Shown here piece by piece: positions 1-11,466 of a DNA stretch of 64,000 nt. The stretch spans positions 165,264,574 to 165,328,573 of the forward strand of contig CM051461.1 of assembly GCA_028095005.1 (NCBI GenBank), read 5' to 3'. The notes under the pieces were generated by a model that saw nothing but the letters and a program-made list of their open reading frames with translations, was not told the origin of the DNA and made no database searches. Every line of letters begins with the position of its first letter. Positions within the stretch are counted from its first letter, which is position 1. The position numbers were made by a program, and so were the translations under genes. This DNA is from Rhynchospora pubera (Eukaryota > Streptophyta > Magnoliopsida > Poales > Cyperaceae).

Positions 1-87
1 CTTGCAGACTATATATTTCTTGATCTAAAGTTGATTGTAAAAATTGGCTAAACAATCCAACTCCATCAAGGGGCGCAAACAGATATC
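1..87 (-). repeat. Left part of a Copia-type LTR split by the solo LTR
   Basis: This stretch ends in ATATC, the target site of the solo LTR that follows. The same five bases resume at 4054, so these 87 bases and 4054-4623 were once continuous. I read the joined sequence as a minus-strand Copia-type LTR because its other end has the family's TGTTGG start. The LTR's 3' end lies beyond the window start. Confidence 0.4.
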
Positions 88-1000
88 TGTTGACCCTAAA
101 AATTAAGCCCTGAAAACCAAAATACAAAATACAACTTTAAGACAAAACCAAATTGCGAAAGCCAGAAGTCAAACAGCGAAAACCAAATTTCCAAAATCCA
201 AAATCAAATTGCGAAAAATATTAAACAAACTCCAAAAATCACCAAAAAAATACCCAAAAATCCCTTAAGAATTATGATGATTTATCATAATTTTTAAATA
301 CCAACACAAACTCCAAAATTTGCAAAGAAACCCAAAAACTTTAAAAAATTACCAAATTAAATCTATGAGGAATTTACCAAAACCACTTAAACCACTAAAT
401 TCCTCATATTTTTTTGAGCTCTCCCATAAAATTTCATCCAAAAATACTTAAAGGAAGACCCCCAAATAATTTATTTTGGTTAGACAGCCAAATAAATAAA
501 TGATTTTAAAGAAAATCAAATGAAATTCCCAGAAAATCCCAGAAAAATCAGAAAAGGTGGCGCGTGCATACGGTTGGAGGGGATCCAGGCCAGATTGAAG
601 AGGGCGCTGAGTTTAAACTCTTGCGTGAACCTGGCTCATGAACCCAAGGTTACTAAAACTTGAAATATTCTATTGGCTCACGGAGAAACGAGAGTGCCCA
701 AGTCCCTCTGTCTCATTTAACCTTACAAGCCGGGCCCGCTTGTAAGAAGCGTCTCCTACACAGTAAAAAGAAAAGAGGAGAAGGTAAGTTGCGATTTACC
801 GTGAAGGCCGCGTGAAAGGAAGGTGAAAACGCAGAAGGCTCCGACGTGGCCTTCTCTCCGTCAACAAACTCCAAAACCAGACTTGGCTGCCCACGGTTTA
901 CCAAAACTTAACCCTAGCGCAGCAAATGCCAAGCCGCTAGATCAAAATCCGAAGGTGGAAATGCCTCACGGCTAAAAGGCGAAACCCTAATGCAATTGCC

Positions 1001-1007
1001 TATAAAG
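1001..1007 (+). promoter_or_regulatory. TATA box of giant solo LTR copy 1
   Basis: The sequence GCCTATAAAGGCC lies about 0.9 kb into the LTR, in a more GC-rich block (about 560-1300). The equivalent position of the other copy has GCCTATAAAAGACC, so the motif is kept although its surroundings have diverged. This marks the likely U3/R boundary and the plus orientation. Confidence 0.5.
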
Positions 1008-3284
1008 GCCCCCAAATTAGAGGAAAAAGGGAGAGGAACAGAGGGGTAAGGTGAGGCTAGACTCAAAAGATCATTGTTGTATTGAATTGAGAGAATTTGG
1101 AGTGAAATTGTGAGAGTCATTTCATCGAGCAGTAAAAAAAAGAAAGAGAGAGACATAATTGAAGATTCCAAAGCTTGTAAATCGAGGTGTTTGAACTAAA
1201 TAAAGAGATTTGAAGAGCCAATTTCTGCTTCTTTTTTTCTTTTCTTCTAATTCTTCCCCTTTCTAACTCCTTACCTCTCTCTGTTACGTTTTTCATTGAG
1301 GTTTCCTCAATGGTAGACTGGAGAGAGGTGCTTACCTTGAGGCCATGCCCAAGGATAGGCAAACAATGGCTTTGATTGAGGTCTCCTCAGTTTTAGGCCA
1401 AGGTTCCATGGTTTGAGCTCAAAAATAGCTCAAACTGTGAAACCTTTGCATAATACACATACTGCCTACTGTTATGCTGCTCAAATTGCTATAGAAATTA
1501 CAATAAATTAGTACACTACCTTATGATAAAATAACAAAACACATATATATGCATAGATATTCAAATCTGACTAGAAGTGAAATAATTAAAAGTATAGGGT
1601 TATTTTTGCATAAAAACATGAAAACAAGTATGAACAATAAGGGTAAAACATGCTAAACATCAGAAGGCCAGCAAGAATATGTTAAGGAGTATCATTATAA
1701 AATTTCATAAGTGTTAAACAAACTTAAAAGTGTATTTTATTTATTTCCAAGAAAGCACATTGCAAGAGATCAATAAGAAGCTCTGAATTGATGAAATACA
1801 CCATATAGTGCACTGTGTAAATGAACTTCCTGCAGTTAAAGCAACTCCAAACAAAAATCATCAAAAACAGTAATAGCATTGCATAAAAATGAAAATGACA
1901 AATTGTAAAAGGTGACAAATGACTTGCTTTTACATCCTGAAGAGTTTAAATGTCTAAAACAAATTTAAATGAATCTAATTTGAGCATCAAACTAAGTTAT
2001 GTTGCTGTAAAACCACTTACATGCAAAATTGAAAGTTGAGTAAAAGTGTACAAAACACACCTTCCGCATCAATCTCTCTCGCAACCAATTAAGCAGCTTT
2101 AAACTGAAACAAAAGCATGAACAAACTAAAATCAATCTCCTGAATCTATCTGAATCCGATTGAAGTCGAATAGCCTCAGTTGAGACTACCTCCTTCCAAG
2201 CTTCTTCACACGAAATTGAACTCATAATTGACATCTGGACAGACTTATGAGTGTATGAAACCTTGAACTGGTAGAAGAAAGGAGTCACAGAGCTTCAAAC
2301 TCCATTAATGGTGGCCCGACACTTCTCAGATCCCAATTGGTGGCACAAACCTCCTCAGAAAGAATAAAATGCACCGTTGTGCTCTCCTCAGTCCCACGAT
2401 CCCAACGAACCCAACTTCAACAGAAACGGTGGACGGAGTTGCCGTAATTTTGCCGGAGAAAAACCCAGGGACTAAACTGCATAAATGCTAATCCCTGTCG
2501 GAGGAGACGTATTCAAAATCCGCGTTTCTTTTGATTTTCTGTGGCCAAACTCAATGTGGCGGGTCTCTAACGTGACGATAACCCGTTACACGAATTAACT
2601 AAATATGGTCAGCGCCTGTTCAAAACTAAAACCGCGCCCTGCCACGTCACCTGACACGCCAGCACCAGCTCAGAGCCAAGTCGAAGCCAAATCAAGATCT
2701 ATGCCTACGTGGACCAATCAGAAAATTCCACATCAGCATAAACTTCAAAAATTCATTAAAAATAGTAGGAAACTCAGAAAAATGCAAATAAAATATCCAT
2801 AAAATTCTAAAAATCCAAATAAACTAAATTCACTCATATTTTGATATAAAAATCTGTCAATTTATTGATCTTTACTATTTTTAAAGTATTTTCAATAGTA
2901 AGTAATTCTTATAAAATTCTAAAATGATGTTAAATCAATTTGTAAAATTCCAAAATGATCTCAAAACTCAATTAAATTGTCTTAACGAATTTTCAAAAAT
3001 AAACATTGAGAATTTAAAGGAAATATATTAAACAACAAATATTTTTTTTTTGAAAATAAAGAAAACTAAAAATATAAAAGAATATTTCAAAAGTCTAAAA
3101 TTTTAAAAAAAAGTAAAATAAAATTGTGAAAATGGTAAAACCCAAAGAGAAATTTAAGAAATTAAAAGTCCAAACACGAAACCCGAAATCAAGACCAAAA
3201 CCTCTTCATTAAAGGTGAACTAAATCCCTTCAACAAATCGAAATCAACTTCAAGCAACTCCAAGATTCAAAATTCTCACAAGTG

Positions 3285-3620
3285 GTTCAAAATAGCCCCG
3301 AGAAAACCAAATCCAAATCCAAAGGCCCAAAATAGCCTAGAAAATCAAATCCAAATCCAAGGCCCAAAATAGCCTAGAAATCCAAACCACATCCAAAGGC
3401 CTAAAATAGCCTTGAAATCCAAATCAAAACCCAAGATCCAAAATAGTCTTGAAATCAAATCCAAATCCAAGGCCCAAAATAGTCTCGAAATCCAAACCAA
3501 ATTCCAAGACCCAAAATAGTCTTGAACTCAAATCAAATCCCAAGGCCCAAAATAGTCTCGATAAACTCAAATCCAAATCTAAATCCTCCAAAGGCCCAAA
3601 ATAGCCCAAGGACCAAAAAC
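3285..3620. repeat. Degenerate ~40-bp tandem repeat inside solo LTR 1
   Basis: About seven imperfect copies of a unit built on AAGGCCCAAAATAGTCT plus GAAATCCAAATC are seen. The purine/pyrimidine skew produces a spurious minus-strand open frame of FWxLGF-like repeats at 3424-3636. A shorter array of the same unit occurs at 21855-22010 in the second LTR. Confidence 0.7.
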
Positions 3621-4053
3621 AACGCCCCAACACCAATAAATCAAAACCAAGTCTGTCTCAAATAACAAAATCATTCAAGCGTCCTCAATTGGGTCCCGTT
3701 AATTAGGTCTGGTACACTAATCGAGTTCGGTTTAAGCCAAAGAAATAAACTCAAGATAAACATGAAATTAGTAATGTTCCTAGCCTTTACACATAATTCT
3801 TTTGATCCCTTAATCAGAGGTTCTCGTGAGCGATCATGGGGTAATTAACAGTAGGGGCTTGCGCCTACTGGAAAGAAAGGACCCACGAAATTAACAAACC
3901 TCTTTAAGAAGCGACTCATGTTTTGGTTCTCTTGTCGTAAAGAGATACTCGAACGGAGATCGAACCTTAAGGGGGGGTGAATCCAAGGCTATGTTCCCAT
4001 ATCTCGAGGAAGCCCAATTCCATTCTTCGAGGGATGACAAAAAAGCCGCAACA

Positions 4054-4623
4054 ATATCATCACTCACTAGGTATACTGATGAGGGACATATGATTTTCTT
4101 GATGAACAACCTTTCCCCGCACAATTCCAGATAACGTAAATAATGCCCGTATAACAGACCTTATCGGGAATCAGCGGTAGACGTTATTTATAGAACCTAT
4201 CCTCGTGTGGAAAGGTTGAACCATCTCAAACTTAGAATCAAACTCATATGAAATAAACAATGACACATAACACAATCCATATGTTTATTTCATTGGTTCA
4301 AGTCCTATGCTATGTTCCAATAACATACACATATGCAATTAAATTGGTAACTCTTTACCTATGATTTGTAGAATTTAATCATCACTTAACTTGCATACTA
4401 ATTTTATATGATAATTAATGTTCCTTATTAATTATCAAGATTATGGACAATTTAGATTTATTATTGTTATTCTAAAGAATGATCCACAAAGATCCACAAT
4501 TTAGATCCTCAACCTGAATGATCTGTCAATAATAACATTAGGATCAAATGATAAAATATCATTCATGACATAAACTAATATTTAAGTCATTTAATTATTG
4601 ACTTCTAGAACATAACTCCAACA
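4054..4623 (-). repeat. Copia-type LTR, main part (minus strand), interrupted
   Basis: Read on the minus strand from 4623, the sequence starts TGTTGGAGTTATGTTCTAGA. This closely resembles the start of the Angela-like LTR at 5439 (TGTTGGAATTGTGTTCTAAA). A segment around 4265-4290 also resembles the GGATTGTGTTTGTGTCATT block of that LTR. It continues at 1-87 across the solo-LTR insertion. I found no matching TSD, because the far end is outside the window. Confidence 0.5.
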
Positions 4624-4886
4624 CCTTATTCACTTGTTTCCATTCATGACTTTCATGTCCCTTCATATATGTTAGGATCGTATTTGATATAAGAAGGCTA
4701 CATTTAAGTGGAGATACATATATAAGAAATTGAAATTTTAAACTTCATTCAATAGTTCATGTCTGTTCAGATTCTAGTTCTAGCGGCCCGTTGGTCCTGT
4801 CGACGACCCGCTAGGTCATACATGGCAGTGGCCCACTAGTCCAACTAGCTGCCCCCTGAGAACGACTGCACACACTTTTTCCAACA
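4624..4886 (-). repeat. LTR-like fragment starting TGTTGGAAAAAGTG (minus strand)
   Basis: On the minus strand from 4886 the sequence reads TGTTGGAAAAAGTGTGTGCA followed by a GC-rich stretch. The same opening, TGTTGGAAAAAGTG, occurs at 63435 and 63535 beside a Copia reverse-transcriptase fragment. This is likely the 5' end of an LTR cut off at 4624 by the neighbouring LTR. The far terminus was not identified. Confidence 0.4.
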
Positions 4887-5152
4887 CTTATAATATAAAA
4901 AAATTACACATCTAATCATATATAACTATCTTATGATTTAGCTTACCTATTTGCATAAGATTTCAGCATTGATTGTAGTCAAACTTATAGAATGTTGGGT
5001 CCAAATATTGGAGTGATGCAAAAAAAAAAAAAGTCGCATGGTCAATCTTATCGCTTAACATTGGACATCCTCAGTTTGATACTTTGGTTATAGTTATGAG
5101 TGATGCTAGAATCAAATATATAGGACGTCATACATGATCCAAACGTTGACCA

Positions 5153-5414
5153 TTAAAATTTCAAACGGCCGATCCAAATCGCTCAATATGATCTATATAT
5201 TAAAATAACTTTGAAAATCTAATTTTATATTTTTTTTCAAATTTTCTAACTATTTTTTTCCCAAAATATGAGGGTTCATAACTTTTTAGATTGAGCATAT
5301 TCAAAAATTCCAAAAAATAGTAAAAAATTTTTAAAAAAAATATAAAATTTGGTCTCCACAGAGATTTTATAACAGAACAATTTGAGCGGTTTGAATTGGC
5401 CATTCTAATTTTAA
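5153..5414. mobile_element. MITE with long terminal inverted repeats
   Basis: The left end contains GGCCGATCCAAATCGCTCAA (from 5167). The reverse complement of the right end gives GGCCAATTCAAACCGCTCAA (from 5401), 17 of 20 identical. The similarity extends outward through TTAAAATT on both sides and inward to the AATTTTATATTTTTTT blocks. The interior is very AT-rich and codes for nothing. The inner block TATAAAATT-GG-CTCCA also appears in the MITE at 50243-50450, suggesting a related family. The superfamily was not assigned because no clear TSD was seen. Confidence 0.6.
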
Positions 5415-5438
5415 AAATTAAAATTTTCATCATGTTGG

Positions 5439-7232
5439 TGTTGGAATTGTGTTCTAAAAGTTATCTTATGGTGATTACTTTTATATGTTATATTTATGAA
5501 TTGGATGTTATTACATTTTGTTCCATGAGTTTATATTCGTATTTAGAAGTGTTCAAGAAGATGCTCTTGGTCTTGAACCGCAGAACTCTAAATAAAATGA
5601 ATATATATATCTCTAAAATGTTCACAGGTCTTGGATATTAGCAGGAACACTAATATGCCATACAAGACTGTCGTGTTGATTAAAAGTACGTTGTAGTTCT
5701 GTAAACGTTGATAAAGGATTATCATTTAATAACACGAGTATATGAAAAGTTTCATATATTGAACAGACCTAATTGATAAAAATATTATATGGATTGTGTT
5801 TGTGTCATTAATATTTTTATCGTGTCATTAATTCTAAGATTGATATGATATATTTTCACATAAGAAATATGCAACGTGATTATTACTTAAAGCCATTTGA
5901 AGCTTGTGGTGATAAAAGTAATAGTTCTTTGTATATAACTTGTGTAGGAGGGAAATATATATGTCAATAGCTAATTGCCACTCATGAATTGAGGAATGAT
6001 ATTATAAAGGGCCCCTTGGTAAAGTAAGATTATAAATGGATCCAATATAACTGAAGTGTAGTTATAATTATATAATCATACTTATTGGAGACCAAGAAAA
6101 GATTATAATACGAAGATGACACAGCCCTACTTTGTATAATAATCATAATATCATATGACAAGGAATAGACACAAGTAATGTTAATAACATTACTAGAAGG
6201 ATCGTGTTTCGTAAAAGGATTTGCTAAACATCTATATTATTTGGGTAGCTGTAATGTATGCTAGAGTACCGCTTACAGTTTATGGAATAAAATGTTTTAT
6301 TTCATTGCCAACATAATATGGATCCTCAATATAGGTCACACCAACTGAATGGGAAACAAGAAATATATTTTCTATGTACAAGGTTTCATGTTGTATGAAA
6401 CAAAGTGTACAAATAGAAAATTATATCACATGACGTGATTAACTAGCAATGAATAAATTTATTGATATGTGAATATTATGAGTATAATATGTGTTTCACA
6501 TAATATAATAATATATGAATATTATTATAGAGTGCATAAATTTATTTAAAGCCCAAACCCAATTATTTTAACAAATGAAGAGAGAAAGAAGACTTTAAAT
6601 TCGGGTCAGAATTTGAGCCAACTTTAAACTGACAATTAGTATAGCAAATGATAACCAAATTAGACAAATGATATATGAAAATTGTAGCCCTGGAAGTGTA
6701 GAATCCAATGGTTCAAGTTTCATGTCGTTTGGAGTTTCTACAGAGAGTTATCATTGTTTTAGTGCTGCAACGTCAGAAATTAAAGTGCTGTTTTAATTTC
6801 TGATTAGTGGCTTTGAATGCTATACGAATTTGAAAGGTTTATTCTGATGTTTTAAAGGTAAAACAGATCAGAAAATTTGAACACAAGTAAGTCTTCATGT
6901 GTTGAAGCTTTGGCTTTCTCATCCTCAAAATATTTGTTAAAATATTCTATCGATTAAGCAATCGATCAAGACACGGGTGGTGGAGCTAGGTGTTGACGGG
7001 GAGTTCGCTAGCACGGATTCAACTGTCATTCTTGTTTCGGATTCAAGGTGAACCAAGAGGAACAAAGCTTCGTTAGAGACCATAGGTATGGCTCAACAAT
7101 CCTTCTTATAGGAATATATATGATTGTGATGCAAATATAATATAGGAAAGTTAGTGATAATAAGAACGATCTTAGATGTTATCGGTTAATAAAAATTTTA
7201 AAATTACCCGACTCACATCATGAAATCCTTCA
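5439..7232 (+). repeat. 5' LTR of the Angela-like element
   Basis: The LTR begins TGTTGGAATTGTG and ends CATGAAATCCTTCA, 1,794 bp. It is identical to 12790-14583 except for two transitions. The small open frame near its start (5396-5641), repeated at 12789, is a by-product of LTR sequence and not a gene. Confidence 0.95.
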
Positions 7233-7234
7233 AT

Positions 7235-7246
7235 TGGTATCAGGGC
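7235..7246 (+). promoter_or_regulatory. tRNA primer-binding site (initiator Met type)
   Basis: TGGTATCAGGGC starts two bases after the 5' LTR. It matches the usual plant Copia PBS TGGTATCAGAGC, complementary to the 3' end of initiator-Met tRNA, except for one G in place of A. Confidence 0.8.
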
Positions 7247-8886
7247 ATTAGGTTCCTTATTATCGCTAATTAGACTATTTTATTATGTAATTTTATTACA
7301 TAAGTGCTTAGTTAATTGTTCTTTTGTGTTGCGGTTCTAAAATTCGAGCTGAATTTTTGTTACATGCTTTGCAATATTGTTATTAGATTACTGGTTGATT
7401 ATTTTTGTAATTTCTAAAATTTTTACTATTGTAAAAGAAGTTTAGAATAGGATAATTATATAGATCAAGGTTTTGGACAGATCTATGAGGTTAAACAAAA
7501 ATAAGAAAAAAAAATAGCGCGTTGCTGGATTTTTCCAGCAGCAGTAGCAGTTTTTTGCTGAAATTAAAATAACGATTTCTCTCAAATGGATTATCGTATT
7601 TTGATGAAACCAGTTTCTAAATTTAGATATTGAAGTCTAGTTTTTAAATAATAAAACTTTCCTATACAAAAGTTTTATGGAATTTCGTCACAAAGGCAAA
7701 ACAGCAACAGTGCACAGTTTTTCTGTGACAAGAACAATAACGGTTTGAGTTTTCTTTTAAATGTTTAAAAGATTATTTTTCAAACTATGGTGCAAATCGT
7801 AACAGAGAATTATAAATCATTTTTCTGGGATTTAAATGATTTAGAGAACCGCAATTGCATAAGAAACGGAAATTAACTAAAAGGTACAAAATAGTGCATC
7901 GGTATGCAATTCCTATTCTAATTTTGTTTTGCAGGGAACCGAGTTTGTATGTCTCATTTCAATGCCTTGTGTGATGTAAATTTTGATGTGATGTGTTTGT
8001 TTGATTGTAAGCAAGTTTAATAAGTGTTTATTAATTAGGCACAAAAGGCAATTTATGTATAGGATGCCTTTATTTATTATTTACATCATATGCATTATGA
8101 GAATGAGATGGGTTCCTAATACTTGCACTTAGCAAATTTTATTTTGAAAGGATTCATAATAAAGTTTGGGGCAGCATATTTATTTTATATGCAATTTTTT
8201 CATCCAATGGTGCAAGAAGACAACGGTGGATGAAGAGAAGCGCAAGAGGCATACAAACTCACAAATGTTTTGTGATTGTGTTATGTGATGTGCTTTATGA
8301 TTATATGTGAATGATATATGTTAGGATAGGTATGGGTGTATGGAAACATGACCTACCAAACTATAGTCACATTTGAATTGTCCAATGAAAAAATTAAGTA
8401 TTTTTCCTTCTTATTTTATCCACTTTAAGCTAAAGATTATTGAGATGCATGAGTGTAATCTTTAATTTTTAGAAATCGTGGAATGTGTTAGGATATATTA
8501 TCAGGCCATTGATAGGTGGATTAAATGTGAGGCATTTGATACATTTATTTTATGGAGATAATATAGCCAAACATATTGACCAATAAAATAAGTTTGCTTA
8601 AAGAGCAGTCAAGATCTAGGCTTGAAGTCTCGGGAAAATCGTTTAGTAAGAAAATTTTCTTAATAAACAACAAGAGTCATAAAGTTTAGAAAATTGCAAA
8701 CGATTGCAAAAGTTTTCTAAAAGGTTATGATTAGTAAATGATTACTTACCTTGATTTTATATTTCGGATGAGTTCGATTTATTTATGATGGGATCTTGAA
8801 TATACTGCATAATGGACAAATTTTAAATATGTAGTATGAAGTTTTACATAAATATTAACATGAAATCCTTTAATTTATTTTATAGA
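7247..8886 (+). other. Long untranslated leader of the Angela-like element
   Basis: About 1.6 kb of AT-rich sequence without a useful open frame lies between the PBS and gag. BARE-type elements are known for a leader of this size, which in that family carries packaging and dimerisation functions. Those functions are not demonstrable here by reading. Confidence 0.7.
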
Positions 8887-11046
8887 ATGACAAACAATGT
8901 ACTTATCCGATCCATACTCGAAAAGTTTCCGTTGGAGAATGATGGTTCTAATTTCCTTGATTGGGAATTGAAACTCCAACTTATCATCAGGTCGGAGGAT
9001 CTTGTTGATGTATTGGAGGAAGATGCTCCAGTACTAGGTACAAATCCCTCTGATGAAGAAAAGACCAAATCTGAAAAGTACCGCAAGGACGAACTGAGCG
9101 TTCAAGGTCTCATGTTGGCAAGTATGGCTACTGAACTTACTAGAAAGTTCATAAACAATACTCCAAAAGAGATAATTGAACGTCTCTCCAAGATGTTTAT
9201 GGAGAATGCTCGTAAAGAGCGTTCAAAGATCACCTTAGCTTTCACAAGGTGTAACATGACAGAAGGGTCTTCTGTCAACCAACATATGTTGAAAATGTTG
9301 GGTTACCTTGAGAAATTGGAGAAGCTAAATGCTCCAATGCATGCTGACTCTGCTGAGGATATAATCCTTGGTTCATTGCCTCCATCTTACAGAGATGTAG
9401 TCATGCATCTTCACTTGTGTGAAAAGGCAATGACCCTGGATGAGATCCATCAGACTTTGAAGCAAGCTGAGGCCGATATGAACAGACATAAGGGAGAGAA
9501 GAATGTTCTTGCGATCTCACAGAATGGCAAGAAAGTTCAAAAAGAAAAGGGCAAAAGAAAGATATCTAAAAAGAACAAGGGAAATAGAGAAGCTCAAGCG
9601 AGCACCTCCAAAGGCAAAAAGAAAAATTCGCCAACTCCGCAAACCGAGTGCTATTATTGTCATGAATTGGGACATTTCAAGGCGAATTGTCCAAAGTACA
9701 AGGCTGACTTAAACTCAGGCAAAATAGAGCGGAAGCGTCCCAAGGTTCCGAAAGGTATCTATGTTATTGAGATTAATTTAACCACATCTATTCATGATTG
9801 GGTAATTGATACTGGATCATGTGCTCATATTTGTGCAAATATGCAGGCACTAATGAATAGAAGACATCTCAAGAGAGGAGAAGTCATTTTGAAGGTGGGC
9901 AATGGTGTTAGTGTCTCGGCATTGGCCATTGGCTCAATAAATCTTCATTTATCTAGTGATTTAATAATTAATTTGAATAATGTTTATTATGTTCCATCTA
10001 TATGTAAGAACATTATATCTGTGTCATGTTTGGACAAAGATGGTTATGTCTTTACCATTTCAAACTCGTGTTTGAGTATTGCAAAAGATGGAATTTTCTA
10101 TGCAAATGCTACTGTTCATGATGGTTTATATTTGCTAGAAGTGAATGATAAACATGTTCTAAGTATCAATAACAAAAGACTCAAAGTATCTCATGAAAAT
10201 AACACTCTCTTATGGCACTATCGTCTTGGTCATATAAATGAGAAACGCATTAAGAAGTTACATGATAGTAATCTTCTTGGTCTCATGAATTGCGATGCAA
10301 TAGAGACATGTGAATCTTGTTTAGTTGGTAAAATGACTAAGAAACCATTCAAGAAGAAAGGTTCAAGGGCGAAAGACTTGTTGGAATTGATACATTCTGA
10401 TGTATGTGGTCCAATGAGAACAAGTGCACGAGATGATTTTAGGTACTTCATTACGTTCATAGATGACTGTAGTCGTTTTGGCTATGTTTATCTAATGAAG
10501 AACAAAAGTGAATCTTTTGACAAGTTCAAAGAATTCAAGAATGAAGTTGAAAATCAACTCAGTAAGAGAATTAAGATTTTACGAACTGATCGTGGTGGAG
10601 AATACTTGAGTAATGAATTTGGTACATATCTGAAAGAGTGTGGTATCATACCACAATTGACTCCTCCAGGAACACCTCAGTGGAATGGTGTATCGGAAAG
10701 GAGAAACAGAACATTGCTTGATATGGTTCGATCAATGATGTGCCAAACAGAATTGCCTCTTTATTTTTGGGGACATGCATTGCTAACTGCAGCTTACACA
10801 CTGAATATTGTTCCATCTAAATCTGTCGAGAAAACTCCGTATGAGTTGTGGACAAGAAAAACTCCTGACTTGTCTTTTCTCAAGATTTGGGGTTGTGAGG
10901 CTTACATCAAACGATTGATGTCAACCAAACTAGAACCCCAAGCAGAAAAATGCTTCTTTATAGGTTATCCGAAAGAAACAAAAGGATACTACTTTTGGCA
11001 CAAGACAACAAATAGAATATTAGTTGAAAGGGGTGCAATTTCTTAG
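8887..11046 (+). CDS. gag-protease-integrase polyprotein (Angela-like), ends at a frameshift
   Basis: The frame opens 17 codons earlier at 8836, but I prefer the ATG at 8887 (MTNNVLIRSILEKF), which begins the usual gag sequence; this gives 719 aa. Gag occupies about residues 1-260. A CCHC zinc knuckle (CYYCHELGHFKANC) follows, then the aspartic protease motif WVIDTGS. Next come the GAG-pre-integrase HHCC region (LWHYRLGH...CESCLVGK) and the integrase core with all three acidic positions visible: HSDVCGP, RTDRGGEY and NGVSERRNRT. Reading stops at TAG 11044-11046 because of a one-base shift: the expected LEKEFLE reading resumes in another frame at 11043. The product would include gag, protease and most of integrase but no reverse transcriptase. 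Confidence 0.9.
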   Translation: MTNNVLIRSILEKFPLENDGSNFLDWELKLQLIIRSEDLVDVLEEDAPVLGTNPSDEEKTKSEKYRKDELSVQGLMLASMATELTRKFINNTPKEIIERLSKMFMENARKERSKITLAFTRCNMTEGSSVNQHMLKMLGYLEKLEKLNAPMHADSAEDIILGSLPPSYRDVVMHLHLCEKAMTLDEIHQTLKQAEADMNRHKGEKNVLAISQNGKKVQKEKGKRKISKKNKGNREAQASTSKGKKKNSPTPQTECYYCHELGHFKANCPKYKADLNSGKIERKRPKVPKGIYVIEINLTTSIHDWVIDTGSCAHICANMQALMNRRHLKRGEVILKVGNGVSVSALAIGSINLHLSSDLIINLNNVYYVPSICKNIISVSCLDKDGYVFTISNSCLSIAKDGIFYANATVHDGLYLLEVNDKHVLSINNKRLKVSHENNTLLWHYRLGHINEKRIKKLHDSNLLGLMNCDAIETCESCLVGKMTKKPFKKKGSRAKDLLELIHSDVCGPMRTSARDDFRYFITFIDDCSRFGYVYLMKNKSESFDKFKEFKNEVENQLSKRIKILRTDRGGEYLSNEFGTYLKECGIIPQLTPPGTPQWNGVSERRNRTLLDMVRSMMCQTELPLYFWGHALLTAAYTLNIVPSKSVEKTPYELWTRKTPDLSFLKIWGCEAYIKRLMSTKLEPQAEKCFFIGYPKETKGYYFWHKTTNRILVERGAIS

Positions 11047-11466
11047 AGAAAGAATTTCTCGAAAGAATCAAAAGTAGTGGGAGTAGTGTAATGCTTGAGG
11101 AAACTCAAGAAACACTATAAGACCTCGATCAGGTCATGGATGACAACCATGTAGATCGAAGTAGCCCAACCATAGTTCCGACGGCTAGTGGGAGCATTAG
11201 TGTACAAGTTCCTCAACCTATTGAGGAAGAGGTTCACGAATCACCACATGGTGTTCAATCGAGTATTGAACTAATTCCACAAGAGATTGTGCAAAAGGTT
11301 CGAGGTACTCAAGATGAACACGAAGAGCCACAAGAACTAAGAAGGTCAACAAGATCTAGGAAGAAGCCTGATATGTATCTAGGACTTCATGAGATCTTGG
11401 TAATGGATATGGATGATCCAAAGACCTTTGAAGAAGCAATGGAAAGAGAAGACTCAAAATCATGGT
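11043..11466 (+). pseudogene. Broken pol segment between integrase and RT
   Basis: In the frame starting at 11043 the polyprotein continues (LEKEFLERIKSS), meets a TAA at 11118-11120, then runs open through RRSTRSRKKPD to KTFEEAMEREDSKSW. That is the normal linker leading into reverse transcriptase. At about 11460 the sequence jumps straight to SIRILLAI. The RT N-terminal part that should lie between (roughly 70 codons, including the KARLVAKG and ETFSPV motifs) is deleted and the frame changes. Confidence 0.8.

Larger units (their letters stand above)
88..4053 (+). mobile_element. Giant solo LTR, copy 1 (3,966 bp, TSD ATATC)
   Basis: The segment starts TGTTGACC and ends GCAACA, giving the TGTTG/CAACA terminal inverted repeat expected of an LTR. 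It is flanked by a perfect 5-bp duplication, ATATC, at 83-87 and 4054-4058. A second, diverged copy of the whole unit lies at 18621-22458, also without internal retroelement genes, so both are best read as solo LTRs left by unequal recombination. An LTR near 4 kb suggests a large Gypsy element (Tat/Ogre-like or similar), but no coding domain is present and the superfamily is inferred from size only. A TATA box at 1001 and a degenerate tandem repeat near the 3' end are conserved in both copies. Short open frames inside are not genes. Confidence 0.85.

Noticed and set aside
3424..3636. 70-codon minus-strand frame of FWxLGF-like repeats
   Set aside because: It is a by-product of the AAGGCCCAAAATAGTCT tandem repeat inside the solo LTR; no independent coding evidence.
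5396..5641. 81-codon frame, repeated at 12789-12992
   Set aside because: It lies at the start of the LTRs and repeats only because the LTRs do.
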